Below, piece by piece: positions 25,134 to 33,392 of a stretch of DNA of 60,671 nucleotides (its first letter is position 1; every line of letters starts with the position of its first letter). The DNA lies in contig JAIEPW010000101.1 of NCBI GenBank assembly GCA_019748195.1, positions 1 through 60,671 of the forward strand, given 5' to 3'. Source of the stretch: Bryobacteraceae bacterium (GTDB lineage: Bacteria > Acidobacteriota > Terriglobia > Bryobacterales > Bryobacteraceae). The translations under genes were made by a program, and so were the position numbers. The notes under the pieces are model-generated. The model ran no database searches, was not told where the DNA came from, and saw only the letters and a list, made by a program, of their open reading frames with translations.

Positions 25134-26378
25134 TTAGTATCCGCCCGAGCTTGCGCCGGAGGCCGGCGTCTGCTGGGAAATCGAGATCGGCTGCAGCGGC
25201 GCGTGCGTGCAGGTGTGCGGCTTCAGGTCCCGCGAGACCTTCTTCACTCCGTTGGCGAAGTCGTAATTGGCGAAGCTCGCGTCGCCGTTGTTCACGATGC
25301 AGATGCGGCGCTCGTCCGGCAGCGTTCCCTGCGCGGTCTTCACCTTCGGATCCACCACGCCGTCCCACAGGATCTGCGGAATGGGATCCCCCAGCGCGGG
25401 CGCCAGCTTGGCGATCCGCTTGTCCGGCTTCGTGCCGCCCTTGCCGATCTGGTTATCGTGGATGTAGATCGTGTCGGAGTACGGATTGAATTTTTCGTCC
25501 TTCAGCGGATTGCCCGTTGCCAGATAGCTGATCACCGACACCTGGTAGCTGTTGTTGTCGCGGACTTCATTCTCGAACACCTCGATGTGATGGGTGGCCA
25601 TCACCATCAAACCGGTTCCCGCGGGCACGTTCGCGACGGTGTTGCCGGGAGGCGCGAAGTTCCCCGTGTTGTTCGCGTAGATCTTGTTCTTAAACGCCCG
25701 AGTGTAGCTGCCGCCCTGCACCGGCAGGTTGGGCAGATTGAAGATCAGCAAGCCGCCGGTGTTGTTGGTGGCGACATTCTCGTACACATCGGCGTAAGTG
25801 GAGTTCTCGATCTCGATTCCCGCCACGTTGAATTCCGCGCGGTTGCGGCGGACGATGATCTGGTTCGACTGCCCGACGTAGATGCCGGCGTCGGAGGCGC
25901 CGATCGCCACCGAATCCTCGATCAACACGTTCTTGCACTTCACGGGATAGATGCCGTACGCGCCGTTGGTTGCTTTCGGTCCGGCCGTCCACTCGGTCTT
26001 GACGCGGCGAATCGTTACGTCGGTGGCGCCATTCACCTTCAGAGCGTCGCCCTTGGTGTCCTGAATGGTGAGGTCCTCGATGACAAACTTGTTCCCGGTG
26101 GCGAGCACGCCGTTCGAGCCCGTCTTCTGGCCGGCAAAGCTGAGGATCGTCTTGTCCATGCCCTTGCCCTTCAGCGTCACGTTATCCACCGTGATGGAGA
26201 TGTTGGCGTCCAGGGTGTGCTTGCCTTCGGGAAGTTCGATCACGGCGCCGGGCTTGGCGGCCACGGCCATTTCCATCAGCTTCTTTTGAAAATCGGGACC
26301 GGGCTGCAGGCCGGCATCCTGCCGGGCGCAGGAGGTCAGCAGGGCGAGAGCGGCGAAAACGGCGGCGGCTTGGCGCAT
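25134..26378 (-). CDS. SO2929-family parallel beta-helix lipoprotein (copy 1)
   Basis: 414 residues, starting at an ATG with AGGAAGG 5 nt upstream (a GTG two codons earlier is less likely). The lipobox LTSC gives a lipidated cysteine at residue 17. The beta-helix is the same as in the following gene, with long identical stretches (SDAGIYVGQS, NVAGIEIENSTY, CKNVLIEDSVAIG). The C-terminal regions also match (ANNGDATFANYDF versus VNNGDASFANYDF). It is likely exposed to the periplasm and works with the downstream diheme cytochrome. It is one of two tandem paralogues that have diverged mostly in surface positions and at the C-terminal tail. Confidence 0.92.
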   Translation of the reverse strand: MRQAAAVFAALALLTSCARQDAGLQPGPDFQKKLMEMAVAAKPGAVIELPEGKHTLDANISITVDNVTLKGKGMDKTILSFAGQKTGSNGVLATGNKFVIEDLTIQDTKGDALKVNGATDVTIRRVKTEWTAGPKATNGAYGIYPVKCKNVLIEDSVAIGASDAGIYVGQSNQIIVRRNRAEFNVAGIEIENSTYADVYENVATNNTGGLLIFNLPNLPVQGGSYTRAFKNKIYANNTGNFAPPGNTVANVPAGTGLMVMATHHIEVFENEVRDNNSYQVSVISYLATGNPLKDEKFNPYSDTIYIHDNQIGKGGTKPDKRIAKLAPALGDPIPQILWDGVVDPKVKTAQGTLPDERRICIVNNGDASFANYDFANGVKKVSRDLKPHTCTHAPLQPISISQQTPASGASSGGY

Positions 26379-26426
26379 GGACACCTTCCTTAGCTGGAAG
26401 TTATATCAAATGCAGGTCTGCCGGCG

Positions 26427-26771
26427 TCAGCAGGGCTTGTTGGGATTGGGAAACGCATCCGGCGCGGACCCCGGTTTGCACTCGTAGTCCTTCTCGATCG
26501 CGATCTCGAGTCCGGCCTGCCGCGCGTAGAGGCCTTCCTCCTGGTTAGCCGCCCAGGGCGAGGCCAATTCCGCGGGAATGCGCACCGCAAGAATTCGGTC
26601 CTCGAAGCGCGCCGTGATGCCTGCGATGCCAGGAATCGCCGCGACGGACCAGCCAAGGCTCGCGCCCTCCAGTTCGACGCGTTCCTCCAGCGCGCGGCCC
26701 TGCCCCAGCACCGCCACCTCGCCGCGATTCAAGCGGACCCGAAGCTGATTGGAAGTGAGGCGCAGTTTCAC
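26427..26771 (-). CDS. Small DUF7009-like protein, 114 aa
   Basis: 114 residues from a GTG at 26771; no ATG is available in frame. The pattern KLRLTSNQLRVRLNRGEV near the start, a central beta-rich part (ITARFEDRILAVRIPAELASPW) and a C-terminal IAIEKDYEC followed by DAFPNPNKPC match a family of ~120-residue proteins that I believe is catalogued as DUF7009. The function of that family is unknown. It lies between the alpha/alpha-barrel gene (19-nt gap) and the first beta-helix gene (48 nt), all in one direction. Confidence 0.75.
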   Translation of the reverse strand: MKLRLTSNQLRVRLNRGEVAVLGQGRALEERVELEGASLGWSVAAIPGIAGITARFEDRILAVRIPAELASPWAANQEEGLYARQAGLEIAIEKDYECKPGSAPDAFPNPNKPC

Positions 26772-26790
26772 GCTGAACAGGATGGCACGT

Positions 26791-27825
26791 TCACACCAGA
26801 TCCGCCAGTTCGCCCGCGCCGCTTTCCCACATCGCCAGCGCCTGCGCGCAGAACGCCGTGGACACCGGATTGACGAATGGCATGCGCCGGCCGTCGCGGC
26901 TTCCGAAGCAGAATCCGCCGCGGACGCGGGTCTCGCCGTCGCGGAACTGATACTCCGCGACGATCGCGGCTTCCTCCTCGGCCCGCGCGCGATCGAGCGG
27001 GACGGCGCCCCGCGCGTCAGCAAGCAGCCGGACCCGCAGGAGCTGCGCCGCGACATCGGACCGTTCGAATCGCGCCCGTATCTCGCGATGGTGGTTCGTC
27101 ACCAAAGCCATTCCTTCGGCGAGCACCGATCTCACCTCATCCCGGCCGCAGGCGGGCAACAGGCCCTCCAGGAAGTAGCAGAAGGCGTGGAGGCGGTCCA
27201 TTACCCGCAGCGGGTCCGGATCTCCGGGAAGAAACTCGCGCCATCCGGCCAGGTGCAGTTCGAGCGCCCGTTCGTAGGCCTGATTCCACTGTGAATCGCC
27301 GGTTGCCGCCGCGAGATCGTGCCAGGCCATGGCGGACTTTAACTGATAGCAGCCGGGCTGCCGGGACCAGCGATCGCCCAGCGCTTCGGGCTGCTTCTCG
27401 GGAAGCGAGATCACCGGGTAGAAGAAGCCCTCGCCCAGGAAGTCCATCGCGAGCGACATCCCGGCTTCCACCGCGCGATCCCGGAACGCCGTCTCGCCGC
27501 TGAGCCGCCAGGCTTGCAGGAGTCCCCGGATGATAATTCCGGTGTCGAAAAAATAAGCCGGACCGCCGGACTCGAACGGGAAGGCGGACGCGCTCTCGTC
27601 CCACGCTTTCTCGCGGAGATATCGCGCGGAGCGGATCGCGGCCTCCCGGAAGCGGGGCTGGCCCGTGCGTCGAGCTAAATCCGCCAGCGAACTCACCGCA
27701 TAGCCCGTGATCTCGTGCGACACCGGCAGATTTTGACCGGCGTCGATGCGGTGAAAGCGCGCGACTCCGCCCCCGGCCGCTGTGATGCCCGAGGAAACAA
27801 ACCATTGTCCGGCCTGGTCCAGCAC
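26791..27825 (-). CDS. Six-hairpin (alpha/alpha)6-barrel-like protein of unknown function
   Basis: About 344 residues from a GTG at 27825; a TTG seven codons upstream and a longer frame also exist, so the start is uncertain. Helix pairs with glycosidase-like spacing run through the whole length (SHEITGYAVSSLADLARRTG, FDTGIIIRGLLQAWRLSG, LKSAMAWHDLAAATGD). This suggests a six-hairpin glycosidase or epimerase-type barrel. I see no family-defining catalytic motif and assign no reaction. No signal peptide is present. It begins the minus-strand series that continues with the DUF7009-like protein and beta-helix genes. The upstream region is shared with the divergent gene at 27900. Confidence 0.7.
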   Translation of the reverse strand: MLDQAGQWFVSSGITAAGGGVARFHRIDAGQNLPVSHEITGYAVSSLADLARRTGQPRFREAAIRSARYLREKAWDESASAFPFESGGPAYFFDTGIIIRGLLQAWRLSGETAFRDRAVEAGMSLAMDFLGEGFFYPVISLPEKQPEALGDRWSRQPGCYQLKSAMAWHDLAAATGDSQWNQAYERALELHLAGWREFLPGDPDPLRVMDRLHAFCYFLEGLLPACGRDEVRSVLAEGMALVTNHHREIRARFERSDVAAQLLRVRLLADARGAVPLDRARAEEEAAIVAEYQFRDGETRVRGGFCFGSRDGRRMPFVNPVSTAFCAQALAMWESGAGELADLV

Positions 27826-27885
27826 GGAAAAAGAGGAAGGTGACAAACGATACGTCCGCTGAAATTCGATTCTAGCAGCGGCGGG

Positions 27886-27891
27886 TATAAT
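27886..27891 (+). promoter_or_regulatory. -10 hexamer (TATAAT) of the gene at 27900
   Basis: A perfect TATAAT ends 8 nt before the ATG at 27900, leaving a predicted leader of 0-2 nt. No Shine-Dalgarno can fit and no strong -35 is visible. Confidence 0.5.
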
Positions 27892-27899
27892 GAGGCCAG

Positions 27900-28514
27900 A
27901 TGCGAGCCGGGCTATTCGCGATGGCGGCCCTTGCCGCGGCGCAGGCACAACTGCCGATGAGCGTGCTGCGCGGCGTGATGCTGGAGCGGGAAGGCACGCC
28001 CGGCGCGGGCGTGATCAGCGTCCGCTCCGAGGATAACCTGGTGCATCTCTGCGATTACGATTCGCGGACCACGTTCGAGCGCGATTCGCAGCGCATCTCC
28101 GCCGCCAATCTCGCGCCGGGCGACCGCCTGGAAGTGATCGCGGACAAAAAAGGAAGCAGCGGATGCCAGGCGCGGTCCGTTTCCATCTCGCCTCCGGAGC
28201 GAACCACCGCGCCGGGCCGTGCCCCGCTGCGGCGGACGGTATCGCCGACGGAGTCCTTCGCCCCGCGCGGCAACCTGACGCTGAGCGGCATCGTGGTGCG
28301 GCGGGATCTCCATTCCATGATTCTGCGGACCAAGGCTAACGGCCAACTTCGCGTGCAGCTCCGCGATGATACCCGCTTTCTGGAGAAAGGGCTCGCTGTC
28401 GACGCCGAGGCGCTGCTGGTGAACACGCAGGTTTTCGTCCGCGCGGGCAAGAGCTTCGACAACGAAGTGGAAGCCTACCAGGTGGTGTGGGGCGAGATCC
28501 TGCAGCCCCGGTAG
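27900..28514 (+). CDS. Secreted hypothetical protein with two OB-like repeats
   Basis: 204 residues with a signal peptide ending near AQAQ. Two similar beta-rich segments (~24-95 and ~125-200) each run from a start resembling LRGVMLER / LSGIVVRR through a strand with RTTFERD / DTRFLEK to a PGDRLEV / VNTQVFV end. This is reminiscent of DUF5666-like OB-fold domains. They are separated by a Pro/Arg-rich linker. The function is unknown; such exported OB-like proteins may bind metals or small ligands. It stands alone on the plus strand, converging with argR (3-nt gap). A perfect -10 hexamer sits 8 nt upstream of the ATG. Confidence 0.8.
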   Translation: MRAGLFAMAALAAAQAQLPMSVLRGVMLEREGTPGAGVISVRSEDNLVHLCDYDSRTTFERDSQRISAANLAPGDRLEVIADKKGSSGCQARSVSISPPERTTAPGRAPLRRTVSPTESFAPRGNLTLSGIVVRRDLHSMILRTKANGQLRVQLRDDTRFLEKGLAVDAEALLVNTQVFVRAGKSFDNEVEAYQVVWGEILQPR

Positions 28515-28517
28515 TTC

Positions 28518-28949
28518 TTATTCCAGGAACTTCAGCAGCCGCTGCTGGACGCTTTTCGCGCGGCCCTCGTCCGGGGCGACCACCAGCACCGTATCGTCGC
28601 CGGCTACCGTGCCCACAATGTCTGGCCACTGCGCATGATCGATGGCCACGGCCAGAGGGCTGGCATTGCCCGGCAGCGTTCGCAGAACCAGCAGGTTCTG
28701 CGCGGGCCGGATGTCGAGCAAATACTCGGAAACCACGGTCTCGAGATCGGGACCGGCGGGCTCCGGCGACACCTGCTGGTAGCCTTCCGCCGTCTTCACC
28801 AGACCAAGTTCCCGGATATCGCGCGAAAGCGTCACCTGCGTGGCGGGAACCCCGAGCTTGCGCAGTTCGCTGGCGAGCTCTTCCTGGGTCCGGATGGGAC
28901 GCCCTCGGATCAGCTTCAGGATCTGCCCGTGCCGGTAGCTCTTGTTCAA
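28518..28949 (-). CDS. argR: Arginine repressor
   Basis: 143 residues. The N-terminal winged helix (TQEELASELRKLGVPATQVTLSRDIRELGL) is the ArgR DNA-binding motif with the serine-arginine recognition helix. The C-terminal domain has the trimer/arginine-binding signature GTVAGDDTVLVV. ArgR represses arginine genes with L-arginine as co-repressor. The start is TTG in a TTGA overlap with the argH stop, so it is the last gene of argF-argG-argH-argR. It probably controls its own operon through the operator at 32530-32563. Confidence 0.95.
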   Translation of the reverse strand: MNKSYRHGQILKLIRGRPIRTQEELASELRKLGVPATQVTLSRDIRELGLVKTAEGYQQVSPEPAGPDLETVVSEYLLDIRPAQNLLVLRTLPGNASPLAVAIDHAQWPDIVGTVAGDDTVLVVAPDEGRAKSVQQRLLKFLE

Positions 28950-30328
28950 CGCGCGAGATCCTCCAGCCGCCGCGCGGCTTCGTCCAGCGCAGCCGCCACG
29001 GTGTCCGGCGCGGTTCCTCCGCGAACCGTTCGCGTCTTCATGCCTTCCGTTGGATTCATCAGCCGGACCATGTCTTTGGTGAACTCCGGCGCGAATTGCT
29101 CCAGTTCCGCTCCGGTCCAGTCCGAAGGCTTCTTTCCGAGCTGGATGCTATGCAACACCAGCTTTCCGGCGATTTGATGCGCCTGGTGAAACGGCGTACC
29201 CGCCCGCGCCAGGGCCTCCGCCAGATCGGTGGCCACGGCCCAGCTCTCTTCGGCGGCCTGCCGCGGCGGACCCGGGTTCAGGCGCGCCGTTTCCACCACC
29301 ACACGCATCATTTCGAGCGAGGCCTTAACCTGCGCGGCGGCGTCAAAAAGCGGCTCCTTGTCCTCCTGCATGTCGCGGTTATAGGTCATCGGCAGGCCCT
29401 TCAGCGTCATGAACAGCGAGTTCATCGCGCCGAACACGCGGCCGCACTTGCCGCGGATGAGCTCCAGTGAATCCGGATTCTTCTTCTGCGGCATCAGGCT
29501 GGAGCCGGAGGTCACGCCGTCGGCGAGCTCCAGCCAGCGGAACTCATCGCTCGAATAGAGGATCCAGTCCTCGCACAGGCGGCTGAGATGCAGCATCAGG
29601 ACCGAAGCGGCGTAGAGGTAATCGAGGGCGAAATCGCGATCCGCGGAAACGTCCATGCTGTTGCGCGTCACGGCGGCGAACCCCAGCTCCGCCGCGATCG
29701 CCTCCCGGTCGAACGGGAAGCCGCTGCCGGCCAGCGCGCCGGACCCAAGCGGCATCACGTTCACGCGAGCCCGCGCCTGCTCCAGCCTTTCCAGGTCCCG
29801 CGCGAACATCTCGAAGTAGGCCAGCAGGTAATGCGCCCACAGCACCGGCTGCGCCCGGCGCAGATGCGTGTACCCGGGAATCACCGCGTCGCGGTCGCGA
29901 TTGGCGCAGTCCATCAGCGCCCGCATCAAGGCACGCAACAGCCCGCGCGTGCCGTCGATGGTGTCGCGCAGCCACAGGCGCGTGTCCAGCGAGACTTGCT
30001 CGTTGCGGCTGCGTCCGGTGTGGATCTTGTCCGCCAGCCCGCCGGCTTTCTCCTTCAGCTTGCGGATCACCAGCGTGTGGACATCTTCGTCACCGGCGTC
30101 CGCGAAGTAAGCGGGGTCCTTCGCTTCCCGGCTGATCTCGTCGAAGGCGGCGATCAGGCGGGCGCGATCCGCCGCGTCGAGGATGCCCACCCGCTCCAAG
30201 GCTCGCGCGAACGCCTGCGATCCCCGCACGTCCGCGCTCAAGAGCTCCTTATCGAAGTGCAGCGACTCGCTGAACCGCTCGAAGACCTCCGAGGGACCCT
30301 GCTCGAACCGCCCGCCCCACAACTTCAT
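28946..30328 (-). CDS. argH: Argininosuccinate lyase
   Basis: 460 residues, the usual length. It splits argininosuccinate into arginine and fumarate, the last step of arginine synthesis, in the cytoplasm. The fumarase/aspartase-superfamily signature [12 protein letters not shown] contains the catalytic serine. The conserved [10 protein letters not shown] and [11 protein letters not shown] regions are present. The ATG overlaps the argG stop (ATGA), and the stop overlaps argR. The frame is open for 84 codons upstream, but the family N-terminus [13 protein letters not shown] begins at this ATG. Confidence 0.97.
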   Translation of the reverse strand: MKLWGGRFEQGPSEVFERFSESLHFDKELLSADVRGSQAFARALERVGILDAADRARLIAAFDEISREAKDPAYFADAGDEDVHTLVIRKLKEKAGGLADKIHTGRSRNEQVSLDTRLWLRDTIDGTRGLLRALMRALMDCANRDRDAVIPGYTHLRRAQPVLWAHYLLAYFEMFARDLERLEQARARVNVMPLGSGALAGSGFPFDREAIAAELGFAAVTRNSMDVSADRDFALDYLYAASVLMLHLSRLCEDWILYSSDEFRWLELADGVTSGSSLMPQKKNPDSLELIRGKCGRVFGAMNSLFMTLKGLPMTYNRDMQEDKEPLFDAAAQVKASLEMMRVVVETARLNPGPPRQAAEESWAVATDLAEALARAGTPFHQAHQIAGKLVLHSIQLGKKPSDWTGAELEQFAPEFTKDMVRLMNPTEGMKTRTVRGGTAPDTVAAALDEAARRLEDLAR

Positions 30329-31533
30329 GACTGCTTCAGCATCGCGGCGCGCACCTGGATCGGCAGCCCGATCAGGTTGATGAACCCGCGCGCGTCCTTC
30401 TGGTCGTATTCCGCGCCCATGGTGAAGCTGGCGATGTTCAGCGAGTACAGCGAGTTCGGCGACTTGCGGCTGACCGGATCCAGGTTGCCCTTGTACAACT
30501 TCATGGTCACCTCGCCGGTGGCGGTCTCCAGCGTCTTGGCGAAGAAGGCATCCAGCGCCTCGCGCAGCGGGGTGAACCACAGCCCGTTGTACACCATCTC
30601 CGCGTAATCGATCGCCAGTTTCTGCTTATAGTGCATGGTGCTGCGGTCGAGCGTCAGCGATTCGAGTTCGCGCAGCGCCGCCAGGATGATTGCCCCGCCG
30701 GGAGTCTCGTAACAGCCGCGCGATTTCATGCCCACGAACCGGTTCTCCACCAGGTCGATACGGCCGATGCCGTGCTCCCCGCCCAGGCGGTTGAGAGTTT
30801 CCACCAGTTCGACGCCGCTCATCCGCTTGCCGTCCACCGACACCGGCGTGCCCTTTTCGAAGCCGATGGTCACGGTGGCGGGCGCGTCGGGGGCGTCCTT
30901 GGGGCTTCGGGTCAGCATCCACACGCCGTCGCTGGGCGCGTTGGCGGGATCTTCCAGTTCCCCGCCCTCGTGCGAGATGTGCCATAGGTTGCGGTCCCGT
31001 GAGTAGATCTTGGTGGTGCTCTGCGCGATCGGCACCTGATGCTTCGCCGCGTAGTCGATCGCATCCTCGCGCGAGACGATATCCCACTCGCGCCACGGCG
31101 CGATCACCGGCAGATGCGGCGCCAGAGCCTTATAGGTCAACTCGAAGCGTACCTGATCGTTGCCTTTCCCGGTGCAGCCGTGCGCCAGGCCGTCACAGCC
31201 GCTTTTGAGCGCCACTTCCACCTGCTTCTTCGCCAGCAGCGGCCGGGCGATCGAGGTGCCCAGCAGATACTTGTGCTCGTAGACGGCGCCGGCGCGGAGC
31301 ATCCGCCACAGGTACTCAGTGACGAACTCCTCGCGCATGTCTTCGATGTAGACTTCGCTCGCACCGGTCTTCAGTGCCTTGTCGCGCAAGCCGTCCAACT
31401 CGTCGCCGCCCTGCCCGATGTCGCCGCAAACGGCGACCACTTCGCATCCGTAGTTTTCCTTCAGCCACGGAATGATGATGGACGTGTCCAGCCCGCCCGA
31501 GTAGGCGAGCGCTACCTTCTTCGGTTTCTGCAT
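30325..31533 (-). CDS. argG: Argininosuccinate synthase
   Basis: 402 residues. It joins citrulline and aspartate with ATP. The PP-loop is AYSGGLDTS near residue 9, [12 protein letters not shown] and the [17 protein letters not shown] segments are typical, and the length is normal. The ATG at 31533 has GGACT close upstream. It follows argF with a 45-nt gap and overlaps argH by 4 nt. Confidence 0.97.
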   Translation of the reverse strand: MQKPKKVALAYSGGLDTSIIIPWLKENYGCEVVAVCGDIGQGGDELDGLRDKALKTGASEVYIEDMREEFVTEYLWRMLRAGAVYEHKYLLGTSIARPLLAKKQVEVALKSGCDGLAHGCTGKGNDQVRFELTYKALAPHLPVIAPWREWDIVSREDAIDYAAKHQVPIAQSTTKIYSRDRNLWHISHEGGELEDPANAPSDGVWMLTRSPKDAPDAPATVTIGFEKGTPVSVDGKRMSGVELVETLNRLGGEHGIGRIDLVENRFVGMKSRGCYETPGGAIILAALRELESLTLDRSTMHYKQKLAIDYAEMVYNGLWFTPLREALDAFFAKTLETATGEVTMKLYKGNLDPVSRKSPNSLYSLNIASFTMGAEYDQKDARGFINLIGLPIQVRAAMLKQS

Positions 31534-31578
31534 ATGAGTCCTTCGGGAATGATGGGATCGCGGCCGGTTGAGAGGAAC

Positions 31579-32514
31579 TCAGCCCAGCAGCATCAACAAT
31601 AACGCTTTTTGCGCGTGCAGCCGGTTTTCGGCCTGATCGAAAACCGCTGATTGCGCCGATTCGATTACCGGATCGGTCACTTCCTCGCCGCGTTTGGCGG
31701 GCAGGCAGTGCAGGAAGATCGCCTCCGGCCGGGCAAGGCTCATCAATTCTTCGTTGACCTGGTACGGGCGGAACACCAGCCGGCGCTCGCGCGATTCGCT
31801 TTCGCGGCCCATGCTGGTCCAGACATCGGTGTAAACCACGTCGGCCTCCGCGGCGGCTTCCCCGGCATCCGCGGTAACGATCAAACGCGTTCCGTATTGC
31901 GCCGCCTGCGCGAGGGCTTCCTCGGTGACGCGGGCATCGGGCCGGTAGTTCTCCGGGCATCCGATGGCGAGATCCATGCCCAGCCGCGGCGCCGTCAGCA
32001 TCAGGGAATGCGCTACGTTGTTGCCGTCGCCGATGTAGGCCAGCTTGCGCCCTTCCCAGCCGCCCAGGTGTTCCTGGACGGTCTGCATATCGGCCAGGAT
32101 CTGGCAGGGGTGATACAGGTCGCTAAGCGCGTTCACCACCGGCACGCGCGACCACAGCGCGAGCTCCTCTACCGTTCTTTGAGAATGGGTTCGGGCGACA
32201 ATGACATTGGTCCAGCGGTCCAGGTTGCGCGCTACGTCCTTGACGGGCTCCCGCTCGGCAATGGGGCCGATGGAGAACACGGCGTCCCCACCCAACTGCT
32301 TCATCGCCAGTTCAAAGGTGAGGCGCGTTCGCAGCGACGGCTTTTCGAACAGCAGGCTGGCGTACTGGCCTTCGAGGGCCTTGGCATAACGCCTCGGGGT
32401 GCGCTTGATCTTAGCGGCGAGGTCCAGCACATGCAGCAACTCCTCGCGCGAAAGATCGGTGTCTTTTCCGAGATCGGTCGCCGCCGGTTTCCAGATGCTG
32501 GGATGTGCCGCCAC
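31579..32514 (-). CDS. argF: Ornithine carbamoyltransferase
   Basis: 311 residues. It converts ornithine and carbamoyl phosphate to citrulline. The carbamoyl-phosphate loop is SLRTRLTFE (a variant of the usual STRTR), followed by HPCQILAD and the ornithine-side HCLPAKRGEEV. A classic DxxxSM-type loop reads DVWTSMG. I chose the GTG at 32514 because GCAGGAGG lies 7 nt upstream. The further-upstream GTG at 32544 would begin next to the ArgR operator. First gene of the arginine operon. An acetyl- or succinyl-ornithine substrate cannot be wholly excluded, but the argG/argH context fits ornithine. Confidence 0.95.
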   Translation of the reverse strand: MAAHPSIWKPAATDLGKDTDLSREELLHVLDLAAKIKRTPRRYAKALEGQYASLLFEKPSLRTRLTFELAMKQLGGDAVFSIGPIAEREPVKDVARNLDRWTNVIVARTHSQRTVEELALWSRVPVVNALSDLYHPCQILADMQTVQEHLGGWEGRKLAYIGDGNNVAHSLMLTAPRLGMDLAIGCPENYRPDARVTEEALAQAAQYGTRLIVTADAGEAAAEADVVYTDVWTSMGRESESRERRLVFRPYQVNEELMSLARPEAIFLHCLPAKRGEEVTDPVIESAQSAVFDQAENRLHAQKALLLMLLG

Positions 32515-32529
32515 TTCATCGCCTCCTGC

Positions 32530-32563
32530 TGAATGATTATTCACTCGACTGAATAATCATACA
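32530..32563. promoter_or_regulatory. Paired ARG boxes (ArgR operator) in front of argF
   Basis: Box 1 is TGAATGATTATTCA at 32530-32543, a full match to TGAATWWWWATTCA apart from one G in the W core. Box 2 is TGAATAATCATACA at 32550-32563, with one further arm mismatch. Start-to-start spacing is 20 bp, close to the two-box spacing of classical ArgR operators. The site overlaps the argF -10 hexamer and the start of transcription, as expected for repression. argR is the last gene of the same operon. Confidence 0.85.
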
Positions 32564-32584
32564 GGAAACGCGAGGGCGGCGCAA
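32556..32584 (-). promoter_or_regulatory. argF promoter (TTGCGC-17-TATGAT)
   Basis: On the minus strand a -35 TTGCGC (32579-32584) and a -10 TATGAT (32556-32561) are separated by 17 nt. The -10 matches 5 of 6 consensus bases and lies within ARG box 2. The leader to the GTG at 32514 would be about 35 nt and includes the Shine-Dalgarno GGAGG. Confidence 0.65.
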
Positions 32585-32586
32585 CC

Positions 32587-32982
32587 TCACTTCTTCTCGG
32601 GTTTCACCAGCGGATAATCCTTCTGCTTCCACTCCAGCAGTCCGCACGAGGCGATCACCTGGTAGCCGTTCTTTTCGAGGAGCTGGCGGGCGGTCTCGGC
32701 GCGCCGGCCGGAACGGCAGGCGACGATCACCGGTTTCTCCTTGGGAATTTCGGAGAGGCGCTTCTCGAGTTGGCCCACGGGGATGTTTACGTAACCGGCC
32801 ACGGAGCCCATCTCCTCGATCTCGGCGGGCTCCCGGACGTCGAGGAAGAAAAACTTGCCTTTCTCCTTATCCATCAATTGCTTAAGCTCATCCGCGTTGA
32901 CGTGCTTAGGACCTGGTTTCGAGTCCTGCGCGGGCAGCAACGCCAGCCCGGCGGTAAGAAACAATGCGAGAAATCGTTCCAT
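32587..32982 (-). CDS. Exported rhodanese-like protein
   Basis: 131 residues from the ATG at 32982. The signal peptide (LALFLTAGLALLPAQ) is followed by one rhodanese domain. The start of the domain is VNADELKQLMDK, FFFLDVREPAEIEEMG is the CH2A-like region, and the active-site loop is ACRSGRRAE with the catalytic cysteine. Single-domain periplasmic rhodaneses transfer sulfur or act on thiols; the precise substrate is unknown. A TATAGT hexamer ends 6 nt upstream of the ATG, so the mRNA may be leaderless. It is upstream of argF in the same direction, but argF has its own promoter. Confidence 0.9.
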   Translation of the reverse strand: MERFLALFLTAGLALLPAQDSKPGPKHVNADELKQLMDKEKGKFFFLDVREPAEIEEMGSVAGYVNIPVGQLEKRLSEIPKEKPVIVACRSGRRAETARQLLEKNGYQVIASCGLLEWKQKDYPLVKPEKK

Positions 32983-32988
32983 GCGCCC

Positions 32989-32994
32989 ACTATA
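32989..32994 (-). promoter_or_regulatory. -10 hexamer (TATAGT) of the rhodanese gene
   Basis: TATAGT on the minus strand is separated from the ATG by 6 nt, so transcription starting 7 nt downstream would begin at the A of the start codon. No Shine-Dalgarno exists. It is the clearest candidate leaderless start in the window. Confidence 0.5.
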
Positions 32995-33028
32995 CCTTTG
33001 ACAGAGATCGTGGAGAGGTGAAAAAATA

Positions 33029-33074
33029 GTTGCAAAGTGCAACCAAACCCGCTAAGCTAGTTGCAGAGTGCAAC
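33029..33074. promoter_or_regulatory. Two palindromic operators of the toxin-antitoxin promoter
   Basis: Two copies of a 15-bp palindrome, GTTGCA-N3-TGCAAC, lie at 33029-33043 and 33060-33074, differing only in the centre (AAG versus GAG). Start-to-start spacing is 31 bp, about three helical turns. A plausible promoter, TTGCAA (33030-33035), 17 nt, TAAGCT (33053-33058), lies between and inside them. This arrangement fits cooperative autorepression by the RHH antitoxin encoded at 33102. Confidence 0.75.
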
Positions 33075-33101
33075 CGCGTGAAGGTCGGCTGCACAAATGC
33101 C

Positions 33102-33392
33102 ATGCCCAGCTTGACCATTCGCGACATACCTGAAGATTTGATGAGCCAGATCCGGGCGACAGCCGCCGCGGAGAACCGCAGCGTGAACGCCCAGGTGATC
33201 TACTGGCTCGGAAAGGCCGCGCAGGCTCACGGGTCCGCGGAACCTCGAAGCGCCTTGTTCGAGCGCATCCGTTCCCGCAGGGAGGCGCTCCGGACCGCCG
33301 GAACCTCCACGGACAGCGTCTCCGTGATCCGCCAGTTGCGCGAGGAACGTGACCCCAAGCAAACCAAGATTGCCCGCTCGCCTGGTGGTTGA
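33102..33392 (+). CDS. FitA-like ribbon-helix-helix antitoxin
   Basis: 96 residues. The N-terminus SLTIRDIPEDLMSQIRATAAAENRSVN is the ribbon-helix-helix pattern of FitA/VapB-type antitoxins (strand SLTIRDI, then two helices). The C-terminal ~45 residues are charged and probably wrap the toxin. The protein should bind the two palindromes upstream and repress its own operon. The ATG at 33102 is where family similarity begins; the frame is open a further 24 codons upstream, across the second operator. The gene overlaps the PIN toxin by 44 nt. Confidence 0.88.
   Translation: MPSLTIRDIPEDLMSQIRATAAAENRSVNAQVIYWLGKAAQAHGSAEPRSALFERIRSRREALRTAGTSTDSVSVIRQLREERDPKQTKIARSPGG

Noticed and set aside
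32515-32544. GTG at 32544 as argF start
   Set aside because: It would start inside ArgR operator sequence and has no ribosome-binding site, while the GTG at 32514 has GGAGG 7 nt upstream.
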